Part shown: positions 34,929 through 43,684 of the stretch, piece after piece
Numbering within the stretch: the stretch's first letter is position 1
Layout of the letters: each line of letters starts with the position of its first letter
Assembly (NCBI RefSeq): GCF_000379485.1
Contig: NZ_KB902288.1
Location: forward strand, 186,001 to 250,000
Length of the DNA: 64,000 nucleotides
Reading direction: 5' to 3'
Source of the DNA: Wenxinia marina DSM 24838
Lineage (GTDB): Bacteria; Pseudomonadota; Alphaproteobacteria; Rhodobacterales; Rhodobacteraceae
Notes under the pieces: generated by a model
Seen by the model: the letters and a program-made list of their open reading frames with translations, nothing else
Databases searched by the model: none
What the model was told of the DNA's origin: nothing
Position numbers and translations under genes: made by a program

Positions 34929-36634
34929 TTAGCCTGCAATCAATCCGAGACTTTCGAGCTTCAGGATCACCTGTTGGGCGCAGTTGTCGACTTCGGCGCC
35001 TTCAGTCTGCACGCGAAGTTCCGGCTCCTCCGGGACCTCGTAAGGGGCCGAGATGCCGGTGAACTCCTCGATCTTGCCCTCCCGGGCCAACCCGTAGAGG
35101 CCCTTCCGGTCACGCCGCTCGCATTCCTCAAGGCTGGTGGCCACGTGGACCTCGATGAAGGCGCCGTGGTTTCGACCTCCTCCCGCACGGCGCGGCGCGT
35201 CGCCGCGTAAGGAGCGATCGGCGCGCAGATCGCGATGCCGCCGTTCTTGGTGATCTCCGCGGCGACGAAGCCGATCCGGCGGATGTTCAGGTCCCGGTGC
35301 TCCCTGGAGAAGCCGAGCTCCGAGGAGAGGTTCTTCCGGACGATGTCCCCGTCGAGCAGTGTCACCGGCCGGCCACCCAATTCCATGAGCTTTACCCGCA
35401 GCGCATTGGCGATCGTCGACTTGCCTGCACCCGATAGCCCGGTGAGGAACACCGTGAAGCCTTGCCGGGCGCGCGGCGGGCTGGTGCGGCGCAGTTCCCT
35501 CACCACTTCCGGGAAGGAGAACCACTCCGGGAGGTCGATCCCTTCGCGCAGCCGCCGCCGCAGCTCCGTGCCGGAGATGTTGAGGACCGTCACCCCCTCT
35601 TCGATCTCGTCGGCCGGCTCATACTGCGCCCGCTCCTGGACGTAGACCATCTGTTTGAAGGGGACCATCTCGATGCCCATCTCGGCCTGGTGTTTCCTGA
35701 AGAGCTTCTGCGCATCGTAGGGACCGTAGAAGTCCACTCCCTGGCTGTTCTTGCCGGGGCTGGCATGGTCGCGGCCGACGATGAAATGGGTGCAGCCGTG
35801 GTTACGGCGGATCAGGCCATGCCAGAGCGCCTCGCGCGGCCCCCCCATGCGCATCGCCACATTCAGCAGGCTCATCGCCGTGGTGGCGGCCGGATACTTG
35901 TCGAGCACCGCCTCGTAGCAGCGCACGCGGGTGAAGTGATCGACGTCACCGGGCTTCGTCATGCCGACCGTGGGATGGATCAGGAGATTTGCCTGCACCT
36001 CCTTGGCAGCCCGGAAGGTCAGCTCCTGGTGAGCGCGGTGCAGCGGATTGCGGGTCTGGAAGGCGACGACCCGCTCCCAGCCAAGCTTCTGGAACTTGGC
36101 GCGCAGCTCGTTCGGGGTGTAGCGATGGCCCCGGAAATCGTAATGCACCGGCAGCTCGAAACCCGTCACCGGGCCGCCGAGGTAGACCTTCCCAGCGTGA
36201 TTGTGGAGGTAGTTCACCCCGGCATGCGCGATTTCGTCCGCCCCGAAAACTAGTTCCGCCTCTCGCGCCTTGTCGGGGGTCCATCGGTCGGTGACCGTCA
36301 TCGTCGCGAGGATCACGCCCTCCGGATCGCGGAGGACGATCTCCTGTCCTTCATCGAGAGCCGCCGCGAAGCTTTCGGAGACATCGAGGGTGATGGGCAT
36401 CGGCCATAGGCTGCCGTCTGCGAGCCGCATGTTCTCGACGACGCCGTCGTAGTCGTTCCGCCCGAGGAAGCCCTTTAAAGGATAGAAGCCGCCGTTCATC
36501 AGCAGTTCGAGGTCGCAAAGCTGCCGCCGCGTGAGGTCCCAGCTGACAAGACTCCCCGATCTCTCCCGGTAGTCGCGGACTGAGTCTCGAGGCACGTAGA
36601 GCTCCGGGATCGGGGCGAAGTTCGACTGGATCAT
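34929..36634 (-). pseudogene. Bifunctional sulfate adenylyltransferase / APS kinase, frameshifted in the kinase domain
   Basis: The N-terminal ~390 residues are an intact ATP sulfurylase (sulfate + ATP to APS): QTRNPLHRAHQELTFRA is the HxxH motif and the GRDHASPGKNSQGVDFYGPYDAQ loop is present. The APS kinase part follows with Walker A FLTGLSGAGKS. Near 35165-35170 one base seems missing: EEVETT leaves frame, while GAFIEVHVATSLEECERRD to the stop at 34929 continues in another. The start MIQSNFAPIPELYVP at 36634 matches family proteins. The kinase is probably lost unless this is a sequencing error. Sulfurylase activity may remain. Confidence 0.82.
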
Positions 36635-36699
36635 TTCGGGCAGGACTCCGTAGCAATGGGTAGATGGGCGGGGACCGAGGGAGAGGTCGTGCCTGTCGG

Positions 36700-37215
36700 T
36701 CAGGCTACAGGCGTCTTCGGCTGTTGCGTCTCCGGCTCGAAGAACATCACGACCGGAGCCTCGTTCAGCCCGGCCTCGACGATCCACGCGGTCAAACCCC
36801 TTCCAAGCTCTTCGCGAGTCTGTGACGGCAGCCGCATCAGCGCGCTCATCAGGTCCTCCTGGATCGTCGGCTCGAGCGCGGTCGCCAGATCCCGGCCGGC
36901 TTCGGTCAGGTGCAGCTCAACCCGTCGCCCGTCGTCCTGCGCCCTCGTCCGGCTGAGAAGGCCGAGTGCCTCCAAGCGCCCGACGACCTCGGAAACAGTG
37001 CTCTGATGGGTGCAGGTCAGGCCGGCGAGTTCGTTGATGGACAAGCCCGCCTGCCGGCCGACATGTCGGAGCGCGAGCGCCTGCGCTCCGGTGATCGACG
37101 AAACTTGTTCCGTGCGGACCGAAGAGCGACGCAGCGCCTGCACAATCCGCCGAACGGAATCCATGATGATCTGGTCGTTGGTCGTCATCGAGCGCGAGTA
37201 ATCGAAGAGATGCAT
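36700..37215 (-). CDS. MarR family transcriptional regulator
   Basis: A 171-residue winged-helix repressor-type protein. The HTH reads AGLSINELAGLTCTHQSTVSEVVGRLEALGLLSR, and the wing is TRAQDDGRRVELHLTEAGRD. The N- and C-terminal helices for dimerisation are present. It stands 65 bases upstream of the sat-cysC start in the same direction, so it could regulate that gene or be cotranscribed. Ligand unknown. The start at 37188 (MTTNDQ) is an alternative. Confidence 0.88.
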   Translation of the reverse strand: MHLFDYSRSMTTNDQIIMDSVRRIVQALRRSSVRTEQVSSITGAQALALRHVGRQAGLSINELAGLTCTHQSTVSEVVGRLEALGLLSRTRAQDDGRRVELHLTEAGRDLATALEPTIQEDLMSALMRLPSQTREELGRGLTAWIVEAGLNEAPVVMFFEPETQQPKTPVA

Positions 37216-37356
37216 GGGAACCGATGCATCCCTATTCGGCGTTGTTCGCCTTGTCCACCACTGGAACAGTCGACCGGGAGCTGACCGGCACCCGGCAACT
37301 TACCAGTCGATGCTCTGACGGGAAGAAGCGGACGCCGAAGCTGGAGGGAGGCGAGT

Positions 37357-38007
37357 ATGGAAGATGACCGTGGTGGGTCGCCGGCCTGCTTCGCGCATAA
37401 GCTGATCGATGGGCATGTCGTCGATCCCGACGCAGCACGCGATGTGGCCAGGTTTCGCAAGGCGGAACGGGCCCGGCTCATGGAGGAGCGCAAGCGGATT
37501 TCGTCTGCGGATCGCGCCACCATGACGCAGAACCTTACCGAGGCTTTGACGACCTGTGTGATGGCCCGACCCGGGATCACGATCGCCGCCTACTGGCCGA
37601 TCCGGGGTGAGCCGGATCTGCGCGAGTGGATGGCTCAGGCTCACGTTGCCGGTGCGACGGTCCTCCTGCCGGTTGTGCTCGAGAAGTCAGCGCCACTGGT
37701 GTTCCGCACCTGGACGCCGAGCTGCGCGATGGAGCGCGGCATCTGGAGCATACCAGTACCGCGGGAAGGGCAGGAACTACGCCCGGATGTGGTGGTCGCG
37801 CCACTGGTCGGAGTCGATAAACAATGCTTCCGGCTGGGCAACGGCGGGGGTTATTACGACCGCACGTTGGCGCGGATTACCCCGAAGCCCTTGACCATTG
37901 GTGTGGGTTGGCCCAACTGCGATATACCGACCATCTTTCCCATGCCGTGGGACATACCGATGGACTACGTCGTGCTCGCCGACGGCACGATACGGCAACG
38001 CACTTGA
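37357..38007 (+). CDS. 5-formyltetrahydrofolate cyclo-ligase
   Basis: A 216-residue enzyme that converts 5-formyl-THF to 5,10-methenyl-THF with ATP. Diagnostic segments are RKAERARLMEERKRI near the start of the domain, YWPIRGEPDLREW, and the ATP-binding loop RLGNGGGYYDRTLA near residue 160. The N-terminal ~30 residues (MEDDRGGSPACFAHKLIDGHVVD) are a polar extension compared with the ~190-residue family norm. It is divergent from the MarR gene, 141 bases away. Confidence 0.9.
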   Translation: MEDDRGGSPACFAHKLIDGHVVDPDAARDVARFRKAERARLMEERKRISSADRATMTQNLTEALTTCVMARPGITIAAYWPIRGEPDLREWMAQAHVAGATVLLPVVLEKSAPLVFRTWTPSCAMERGIWSIPVPREGQELRPDVVVAPLVGVDKQCFRLGNGGGYYDRTLARITPKPLTIGVGWPNCDIPTIFPMPWDIPMDYVVLADGTIRQRT

Positions 38008-38190
38008 GCTATCTCAGTTTAGAAGCGTTCAAGCGGGCTGATTGCGTTGGGACAAAGCGTAGCGGTATCCGAACGTGAAAACCTTCCGGCTTCAACTTCC
38101 GGTGAAGAATTAGCGCTGTGGTCCGCATGAGACCCTGCTGAAATCTCGGGGGCATCATCTGAATGCGATCAATCAACTGTGAGAAGATCC

Positions 38191-38481
38191 ATGATTAAGC
38201 TCAAGTCGGTATCAATCCTGTGCTTTGCCTTTATAGTCGATGGTTACAGCACAGCGCATGGGGCCGAGTGGCTGTCGATTCCGACCGGTTCTGCGGAACT
38301 TGCCAATAACGGCTTTCTGCCGATATCGTCGGTAGTCCTCCCGCAATCTGACGACAGCGATACCATTACGATTATCGTCTTCTGGGCCAACAGGTCCACG
38401 GGTGAAGTCCGCCGCTGCATTCAATTCGTTGGCCGATTTGCACAGCCGATCGGTCGCGAAGTCTGCTTCGCTCCCCAATAG
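38191..38481 (+). CDS. Small secreted hypothetical protein
   Basis: A 96-residue protein with a likely signal peptide (MIKLKSVSILCFAFIVDGYSTAHGA, cleavage near AHG-AE). The rest is beta-rich with two Cys (RRCIQF and EVCFAP), which could form a disulfide in the periplasm. I do not recognise a family. The ATG at 38191 opens the signal peptide; an in-frame GTG lies four codons upstream. Confidence 0.55.
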   Translation: MIKLKSVSILCFAFIVDGYSTAHGAEWLSIPTGSAELANNGFLPISSVVLPQSDDSDTITIIVFWANRSTGEVRRCIQFVGRFAQPIGREVCFAPQ

Positions 38482-38592
38482 TGACGGGGCGACGGAAGAT
38501 TACTGCATGGGGAGCCTTTCAAGCAATGAGAAGGGTGCCGGCGCGGTAGATGAGATTGCTGCGCTAGCACTTCTTGATAATTCTCAAGTTAA

Positions 38593-39591
38593 TTATTGTT
38601 CGGACGAAGTTCCAAACACTCTTGCAAGCTCCGAATGATGCGAGAGTGGATCTGACTCGACGCTTCGAGGCTGGTTCAGTTCGATTTTCACGCGTGGGGC
38701 TGGTATTTTCGCCGTTCGCATTTGCTGGTCGACCAGGTATAGTATCTCGTCTCGACAGTCAGCGTCCCTCTCGAATTTCGACAGCCAGTAGCGGACAGCA
38801 TAGGAGTTGCCATCAAATCCGAGTTCCTGCACCCTCACGTCGGCGGGTGGGTCGGCCTGAATGAGACGAGCGTCGCGCAAGGCCTGCAGTATCAGGCCCT
38901 TTGCTGCCTCAACGGACAGCTCATTCGGGAGCTTGAGTGACAATTGCGCGCGATACTGTGGCTTTGGAGCGGAATAGTTGGTGATGCGCCCACGGGCGAT
39001 CTGACTGTTCGGGAGGATCATGTAAGTCGAATCCTGCGTCAGCACTCGGGTCGTGCGCCATCCAATTTCGATCACCCGGCCCTTCGCAATCTGCTCGATC
39101 TCCACCCAATCCCCGATCCGGTATGGAGCTTCGATGCCCAGAGCGACTCCGGAAAGCGTATCGGCCACGACGTTGCGGATTGCAAATCCGAGCATGGCCA
39201 GGATGAGGCTGGAACCGGTCAGTATTCCGACCAAACCCTGGTCGAACAAGAGAGCGATCGACGCAAAGACAGCCATAAAGAACAGCAGCGCGGTGACCAG
39301 GTCACGGAACAGGCGAGGGTAGGGCCGCTTGTGTCGCCTGCGACGATCAGAAACGACGCCAAACAGCCGAGCGCCGAACCACGCTGCTGCGAGATATCCA
39401 AGAACGCCACCGGTCAATCTGGACGAAATGCCGAAACGGCGGGCCAGTTCATCGTCGAACAGGACAAGACACGCGGAGATGATTAGCATCGACGAAGGCC
39501 AGAGCAGTCGACGTATACTTTGAGCAGCGGTCACGTCGGTCGCCCTGCCAACATCGTTGATGTGCGGTGCCACAGGCACTTCGTGCAGCAT
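38593..39591 (-). CDS. Mechanosensitive ion channel family protein (MscS type)
   Basis: A 332-residue inner-membrane channel. About four N-terminal helices lead to the pore helix (GSSLILAMLGFAIRNVVADTLSGVALGIEAPYRIGDWVEI), the MscS signature. The beta domain follows, with RTTRVLTQDSTYMILPNSQIARG. It releases solutes on hypo-osmotic shock. The start region overlaps a possible zinc-ribbon gene (39531-39764), so the true start may be the ATG within LLWPSSMLIISACL. Confidence 0.9.
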   Translation of the reverse strand: MLHEVPVAPHINDVGRATDVTAAQSIRRLLWPSSMLIISACLVLFDDELARRFGISSRLTGGVLGYLAAAWFGARLFGVVSDRRRRHKRPYPRLFRDLVTALLFFMAVFASIALLFDQGLVGILTGSSLILAMLGFAIRNVVADTLSGVALGIEAPYRIGDWVEIEQIAKGRVIEIGWRTTRVLTQDSTYMILPNSQIARGRITNYSAPKPQYRAQLSLKLPNELSVEAAKGLILQALRDARLIQADPPADVRVQELGFDGNSYAVRYWLSKFERDADCRDEILYLVDQQMRTAKIPAPRVKIELNQPRSVESDPLSHHSELARVFGTSSEQ

Positions 39592-39764
39592 GGCGCTTCG
39601 CCGCTTGCGCTGCGCTCAATGCTGGCCCCGCATCGCCGACAGGTGATCTTGAAGGATGGTGCGGCGGTCCCGATGCGATGACGACAACTGGCGCAGCGAT
39701 GAGATGCTGAGCGCGGAAGCGGTTTTGCGCATGATGGACACACAAGAGGCAGAGCTCGTTTCAT
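39531..39764 (-). CDS. Small double zinc-ribbon protein
   Basis: A 77-residue basic protein with four CxxC pairs (CPSC, CASC, CRRC and CTKC), arranged as two zinc ribbons. It overlaps the annotated MscS start by about 60 bases in another frame on the same strand, so one of the two starts must be later, or they are coupled. Family not recognised. Real coding is suggested by the regular cysteine spacing only. Confidence 0.4.
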   Translation of the reverse strand: MKRALPLVCPSCAKPLPRSASHRCASCRHRIGTAAPSFKITCRRCGASIERSASGEAPCCTKCLWHRTSTMLAGRPT

Positions 39765-39874
39765 ATTCTTGGCTTTCAGGGAAACAATCTGAAGCAGCGG
39801 TGGGCACGATTTTTGCCAGTGCCGCGCCAGCAGGGCGCGACAAGTCTTTCCAGCAGGGCTAGATTTTGCCAGGC

Positions 39875-40318
39875 TTATTGGGCTTGCCCCACTTCTGCCG
39901 CCTCGTCCGCAACGACCCGCAGGATGGTCAGGGTCCGCCTTATTCCGGTCCGCGTGTTCCATGGCGGAGACGCACCCGTTGCGAGGCCGAGGATCGCCGC
40001 GCCGATCGGCGTCAGGATCGAGATGCGGCCCCGCGAAATGTCGGCGTCCTCCGGAAAGACCGGTGTCACCGTCTTTTCCGTTCCTGTCGCTTCGTCCCGG
40101 TAGGTGACCGCCCGTCCGATCGAAACCACATCGGAAGGCAGCTTTGCCGCAATCACGATCTGTGCACGCCCCAGCTTCTCCAGCAGGAGGTCAGCCAGAT
40201 CCGGATTGCGCATGATCGCGGCCTGAGCCAAGGCCTCAAGCCTATCCACAGCCTCAGCCGCGAGTATGACCCGAGGAGGCCGTCCTGCGCTTCGGGAAGC
40301 ATTCTGGTTTTGTGGCAT
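39875..40318 (-). CDS. Rnk-like nucleoside diphosphate kinase regulator / GreA-GreB C-terminal domain protein
   Basis: A 147-residue protein. An N-terminal helical region (VDRLEALAQAAIMRNPDLADLLLEKLGRAQI) leads to a GreA/GreB-type C-terminal fold (VVSIGRAVTYRDEATGTEKTVTPVFPEDADISRGRISILTPIGAAILG), the typical Rnk layout. Rnk proteins bind RNA polymerase near the secondary channel but lack the Gre coiled-coil tip. It is downstream of a related gene at 40400 and forms a pair whose decayed copy is at 30314-31037. The MPQNQNAS start is preferred over one six codons upstream. Confidence 0.85.
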   Translation of the reverse strand: MPQNQNASRSAGRPPRVILAAEAVDRLEALAQAAIMRNPDLADLLLEKLGRAQIVIAAKLPSDVVSIGRAVTYRDEATGTEKTVTPVFPEDADISRGRISILTPIGAAILGLATGASPPWNTRTGIRRTLTILRVVADEAAEVGQAQ

Positions 40319-40399
40319 GACAGACTCCATTCGCAAGCACGAGGCGCTGCGAACACTGACGGTTGGGGAAGTTCTACCTTCGGATCTAAGAGGGTGGGT

Positions 40400-40867
40400 T
40401 CAGGCGGCATCGTCTGCGCGGGGCGGGTCTACATCCAATATGACGACAGCTGAAATCTCACCGTCGCTCCGGAGCAGAGGCGCCTTTTGGAGCTTGCGCA
40501 TGCCGAGAAGGGTCGCTCCAAGAAGGGAGGCGACGAGAACCTGACCCGGAAGAGGGATGGGACTCATGGAAAGGACGCCAGATCGCGCTCCCTCGCCGGT
40601 GATCTTGTAAGTGACATGAGAACCACCCACCACCAGCTCCAGCGGAGTCGGTCGAGGGGCAGGGGCAGAAATACGAAGCTTGTGACGAAGGAGGCCGTTC
40701 AGTAGCGGCGGATTCGGTGCGTGCTTGGTGTCATGCTGACGAAGCAGGCGTTCGATTCCGGCCCGGTCCTCACGGGTCAGGGCGAAGCCGCTGGCCGGCA
40801 ACTCTCGTTCGAGAAGCGTTCGAACGTTAATTCCGAACGGCAAACGGGTAATGTTGGCGAAGGTCAT
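40400..40867 (-). CDS. Gre/Rnk-type C-terminal domain protein
   Basis: A 155-residue protein. The N-terminal half (PASGFALTREDRAGIERLLRQHDTKHAPNPPLLNGLLRHKL) is family-specific. The C-terminal half (VTYKITGEGARSG, IPLPGQVLVASLLGATLLGMRKLQKAPLL) resembles the FKBP-like Gre domain. Two more copies occur in the window: a frameshifted one at 30578-31037 and an intact one at 58880-59347. GGGAG precedes the ATG. A structured leader conserved with the 58880 copy lies just upstream. Probable RNA polymerase-binding stress factor, by family resemblance. Confidence 0.75.
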   Translation of the reverse strand: MTFANITRLPFGINVRTLLERELPASGFALTREDRAGIERLLRQHDTKHAPNPPLLNGLLRHKLRISAPAPRPTPLELVVGGSHVTYKITGEGARSGVLSMSPIPLPGQVLVASLLGATLLGMRKLQKAPLLRSDGEISAVVILDVDPPRADDAA

Positions 40868-40914
40868 TTCGACACTCCCAGTGCGATAGCCTAAGTTCTC
40901 AGGAAGAGATTTCA

Positions 40915-41014
40915 GGAAGGCCCCGGGTGGTCGGAAACGCGCTTATGCGCAGACCGCCCGGGGACCCGGGCGGTTCAGAAGCAAAAACCGGAAAAGGTTC
41001 TCGTGCATGACCAT
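40915..41014 (-). promoter_or_regulatory. Conserved structured leader upstream of the 40400-40867 gene
   Basis: A 100-base block that recurs upstream of the paralogue at 58880. The shared parts are CGGTTCAGAAG, then an A-rich stretch, GGTTCTCGTGC and TGACC (plus-strand sense). A 12-base GC hairpin lies in it: arms CCCCGGGTGGTC (40921-40932) and GACCGCCCGGGG (40952-40963). It may hold the promoter plus an attenuator or thermosensor-like element; untested. Confidence 0.55.
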
Positions 41015-41118
41015 GGGGGGGATCCTAGCCATCCGGGGTAGGATGTCAATCGTCGTAGTCTGACGGACTGGAACGCCTATGAATTCAGGTGCGTTGGGAA
41101 AAAACAGGAGGTGACCCC

Positions 41119-41331
41119 ATGGCGAAATTTTCGATAGGCGACCACGTCAGGTGGAATTCTGAGGCAGGTCACGTGAGCGGGCGGATCGTCAAGATCCATG
41201 AGTCGGATTTCGATTACAAAGGGCATCGCCGCCGCGCCTCCAATGACGAGCCGCAGTATGAGATCGAGAGCGACAAAACCGAACATATCGCGGCGCACAA
41301 AGAGGATGCGCTGACGAAAACTGATCCTTGA
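41119..41331 (+). CDS. DUF2945 (HVA1/TUDOR-like) domain protein
   Basis: A 70-residue protein of the DUF2945 family: FSIGDHVRWNSEAGHVSGRIVKIHESDF followed by YEIESDKTEHIAAHKEDAL, a small beta-barrel of the kind named hypervirulence-associated TUDOR domain. A strong AGGAGGT ribosome site decides the ATG at 41119. Its TGA overlaps the DUF488 start (TGATG), so the two are coupled. This pair is widespread and stress-linked, but without a defined function. Confidence 0.87.
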   Translation: MAKFSIGDHVRWNSEAGHVSGRIVKIHESDFDYKGHRRRASNDEPQYEIESDKTEHIAAHKEDALTKTDP

Positions 41332-41861
41332 TGTCTGGCTTCGCGACTATCGGCCATTCGATCCGGTCGCCGCAGACGGTCATCGACATGCTGCGGGAGG
41401 CCGGGGTCCGGCTACTGGTCGACGTGCGCTCTTTCCCGAAGTCCCGGACCAATCCCGACTTCAACCTCGACAGCTTTTCGCGGCTGCTGGCCGATCACCA
41501 GCTTGGCTACCGGCACATGCCGGCTCTCGGCGGGCGGCGCCCGAAGCAGCCCGGCGTCGATGACGACCTGAACCGCTTCTGGCGCGTGCGGAGCTTTCAC
41601 AACTATGCCGACTACGCCCTCGGCGAGGATTTCCAGCAGGCGCTGGCCGAACTGGAACGGCTCGGGTCGGCGCAGGTCGTCGCGACGATGTGCTCCGAGG
41701 CCGTCTGGTGGCGGTGCCACCGTCGCATCATCACGGATTACCTGCTGTTCCACGGCCACGAGGTGCGGCATCTGATGGCGCCGGGCCGGATCGATCCGGC
41801 CCGCCCGTCGGAGGGCGCGCACCTGCGCGAGGACGGAACGGTGGTCTATCCCGCGGAGTGA
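41331..41861 (+). CDS. DUF488 domain-containing protein
   Basis: A 176-residue member of DUF488. The family marks are FATIGHSIRSPQTVIDML, LLVDVRSFPKSRTNPDFN, and the C-terminal ATMCSEAVWWRCHRRIITDYLLFHGHEVRHL with conserved Cys and HR pairs. The fold is thought to be enzyme-like with a conserved Cys-Glu/His site, but the reaction is unknown. It is translationally coupled to the DUF2945 gene. Confidence 0.88.
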   Translation: MSGFATIGHSIRSPQTVIDMLREAGVRLLVDVRSFPKSRTNPDFNLDSFSRLLADHQLGYRHMPALGGRRPKQPGVDDDLNRFWRVRSFHNYADYALGEDFQQALAELERLGSAQVVATMCSEAVWWRCHRRIITDYLLFHGHEVRHLMAPGRIDPARPSEGAHLREDGTVVYPAE

Positions 41862-41905
41862 TCCCCGGCGCCGCGCCAGCATGCGGCACCGGGACGATGC
41901 GGCGG

Positions 41906-43351
41906 TCAGCTTTCGGGCACCTCGATCCCGCGCGCGGCCAGCCAGGCGCGCATCGCGTCGATCTCCAGCTGCTGCTCGGCGATGATGTGCCGCGACAGCT
42001 CCCGCGTCTCCGGGTCGGTGCCCGCGGCGAGCTGGATGCGGGCCATGTCGATGGCCCCCTGATGGTGCGGGATCATGCCGAGGACGAAGGCGACGTCCGG
42101 ATCGTCGTGCTGCAGCCCCTCCATCATCTCGTCATGCATGCCCGCCATCGACCGCGCATAGGCGTCGGCGACGGCCTCCGCGTCGAAGTCGATGGGCAGG
42201 ACCGGCGGCGGGTCCGCGTCGCTCAACAAGGTCTCCAGGACCTGCGGCCCGTGCGGATGCTCCACCGAGTAGGAGTGCGTCGCCCGTCCGTCGGCCTGCA
42301 GCTCGGCCATGGTCCGGGCGTCGCTGCCGTAGAAGACGCCGTGCAGCCCCCAGTAGGCGGTGACGAAGATCGCCAGCGCCCCGGCGAGTCCGACCGGCAC
42401 GCCGATCAGCGCCCGCCGGATCCAGCCCCAGAAGTGCAGCTCGCGCGTGTGGTCGGCCGCGATGACTACGATGATCGCCATGATGAGCGCGTGCCCGATC
42501 AGGTCGACCCGGCCGAACGGCCAGACGGCGGCATTGAAGATGACGAACAGCGCGATCGCCGACAGGCGCCGCACCAGCGGCGTCGCCAGCAGGCCGAAGC
42601 CCATCGTGAACTCCGCCACGCCGGCCATCGGGATAAAGATGTCGCGCGGCAGGCCGAAGGTCAGGAACGGCTTCTCTTCGACCAGCGGATAGAACCATTC
42701 GGGATAGGCGAACTTCTCGAGGCTCGACCACATCAGGGCGATGGCGACGCCCCAGCGCAGCACCTCGAACCGGTGCCTGCGCCACTCCTCGCGGTCCGAC
42801 GCTTCGAGCACCAGGTAGGCCGCCACGGCCACGCCGAGCGCCAGGTAGTCGAGCAGGTGGAACGGGTCGTAGTCCCGCAGCGCCAGCACCCAGAGGAAGA
42901 TGATGCCCGCCGCCGACAGCGGCATCGTCCGCCGCGAGACGATGCCCGCCGCGATCAGAAGCTGCAGCCAGCTGACCCATTCCGCCGGGGTCTTCAGATC
43001 CGGCGTGAGGTAGACGCCGCCGACCGAGAAGATGGCGACGAAGAAGCCGGCGATGACGATGCGGACGAAGTCGTCCAGCCGCAGCCAGAGCGGGTTCGTG
43101 ATCCGGTCCATCGCGTCGAGGGTCGCGGCCCCGGCGCGGCTCCGCTCGAACAGGCGCGTGGCGAGGAAGAAGACGAGGACCAGCGCGATGCCGGTCCAGA
43201 ACCAGGTGTCGGTGAGGGTCCGCTCGATTGGGGCGGGGGCCGCGCCGACGATGTAGGGCGCGAACCACTTTACGTGGGCCGTGGCGGCGGCGGGCGCGAG
43301 GGCGCCCGTCAGCAGGGCGACGGCGCCGAGGTTGCGGGGGACAGGGGACAT
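41906..43351 (-). CDS. Multi-pass membrane protein with C-terminal DUF305 domain
   Basis: A 481-residue fusion. After a signal-like N-terminus there are about nine membrane helices resembling DoxX-type or heme-associated membrane proteins (MWSSLEKFAYPEWFYPLVEEKPFL). The C-terminal ~130 residues form a periplasmic DUF305 domain with the signature FVLGMIPHHQGAIDMARIQL near residue 425. DUF305 proteins are four-helix, ferritin-like, metal-associated domains often linked to copper. The next genes form a nitrogen-oxide regulon rich in copper proteins, so a copper or redox role is plausible inference. The start MSPVPRN follows GGGGGACAGGGG. Confidence 0.78.
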   Translation of the reverse strand: MSPVPRNLGAVALLTGALAPAAATAHVKWFAPYIVGAAPAPIERTLTDTWFWTGIALVLVFFLATRLFERSRAGAATLDAMDRITNPLWLRLDDFVRIVIAGFFVAIFSVGGVYLTPDLKTPAEWVSWLQLLIAAGIVSRRTMPLSAAGIIFLWVLALRDYDPFHLLDYLALGVAVAAYLVLEASDREEWRRHRFEVLRWGVAIALMWSSLEKFAYPEWFYPLVEEKPFLTFGLPRDIFIPMAGVAEFTMGFGLLATPLVRRLSAIALFVIFNAAVWPFGRVDLIGHALIMAIIVVIAADHTRELHFWGWIRRALIGVPVGLAGALAIFVTAYWGLHGVFYGSDARTMAELQADGRATHSYSVEHPHGPQVLETLLSDADPPPVLPIDFDAEAVADAYARSMAGMHDEMMEGLQHDDPDVAFVLGMIPHHQGAIDMARIQLAAGTDPETRELSRHIIAEQQLEIDAMRAWLAARGIEVPES

Positions 43352-43379
43352 GGCAGGGCCTCTTTCGTGGGTCCGGCGG

Positions 43380-43673
43380 TCAGCGCCCGAGCGAGGCGAG
43401 GTCGATCGGCCCCGCCGCCGGCGCATGTGCCGCGAAGGTGGCGCGGGAGAGGATCGCGCCGGTCTGGTCCACGGTCAGCCGCAGGGCGCGGCCACCGCAG
43501 AAGAAGGTCAGCCGCCAGCGCCCGGCATCGGCGTCGATGCCGGTCTCGCAGCGGCTGGTGATCGCGCCGGCCCGCAGCCGGGCGGGCACCTCATCGGCCG
43601 GCAGGCCGAAGGCGGCACCGACGATGGCGGCGTCGACGACGAAGCCATCGGTGGTGAAGGTGACGTCGCCCAT
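43380..43673 (-). CDS. DUF6522 family protein
   Basis: A 97-residue soluble protein (FTTDGFVVDAAIVGAAFGLPADEVPARLRAGAITSRCETGIDADAGRWRLTFFCGGRALRLTVD). This matches small proteins labelled DUF6522 found beside denitrification and NsrR genes in Rhodobacterales. Two Cys residues are conserved-looking. It starts 11 bases after the Rrf2 regulator stop and lies 28 bases before the DUF305 gene, so these minus-strand genes form an operon. Confidence 0.72.
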   Translation of the reverse strand: MGDVTFTTDGFVVDAAIVGAAFGLPADEVPARLRAGAITSRCETGIDADAGRWRLTFFCGGRALRLTVDQTGAILSRATFAAHAPAAGPIDLASLGR

Positions 43674-43684
43674 GTCCTGTCCTC

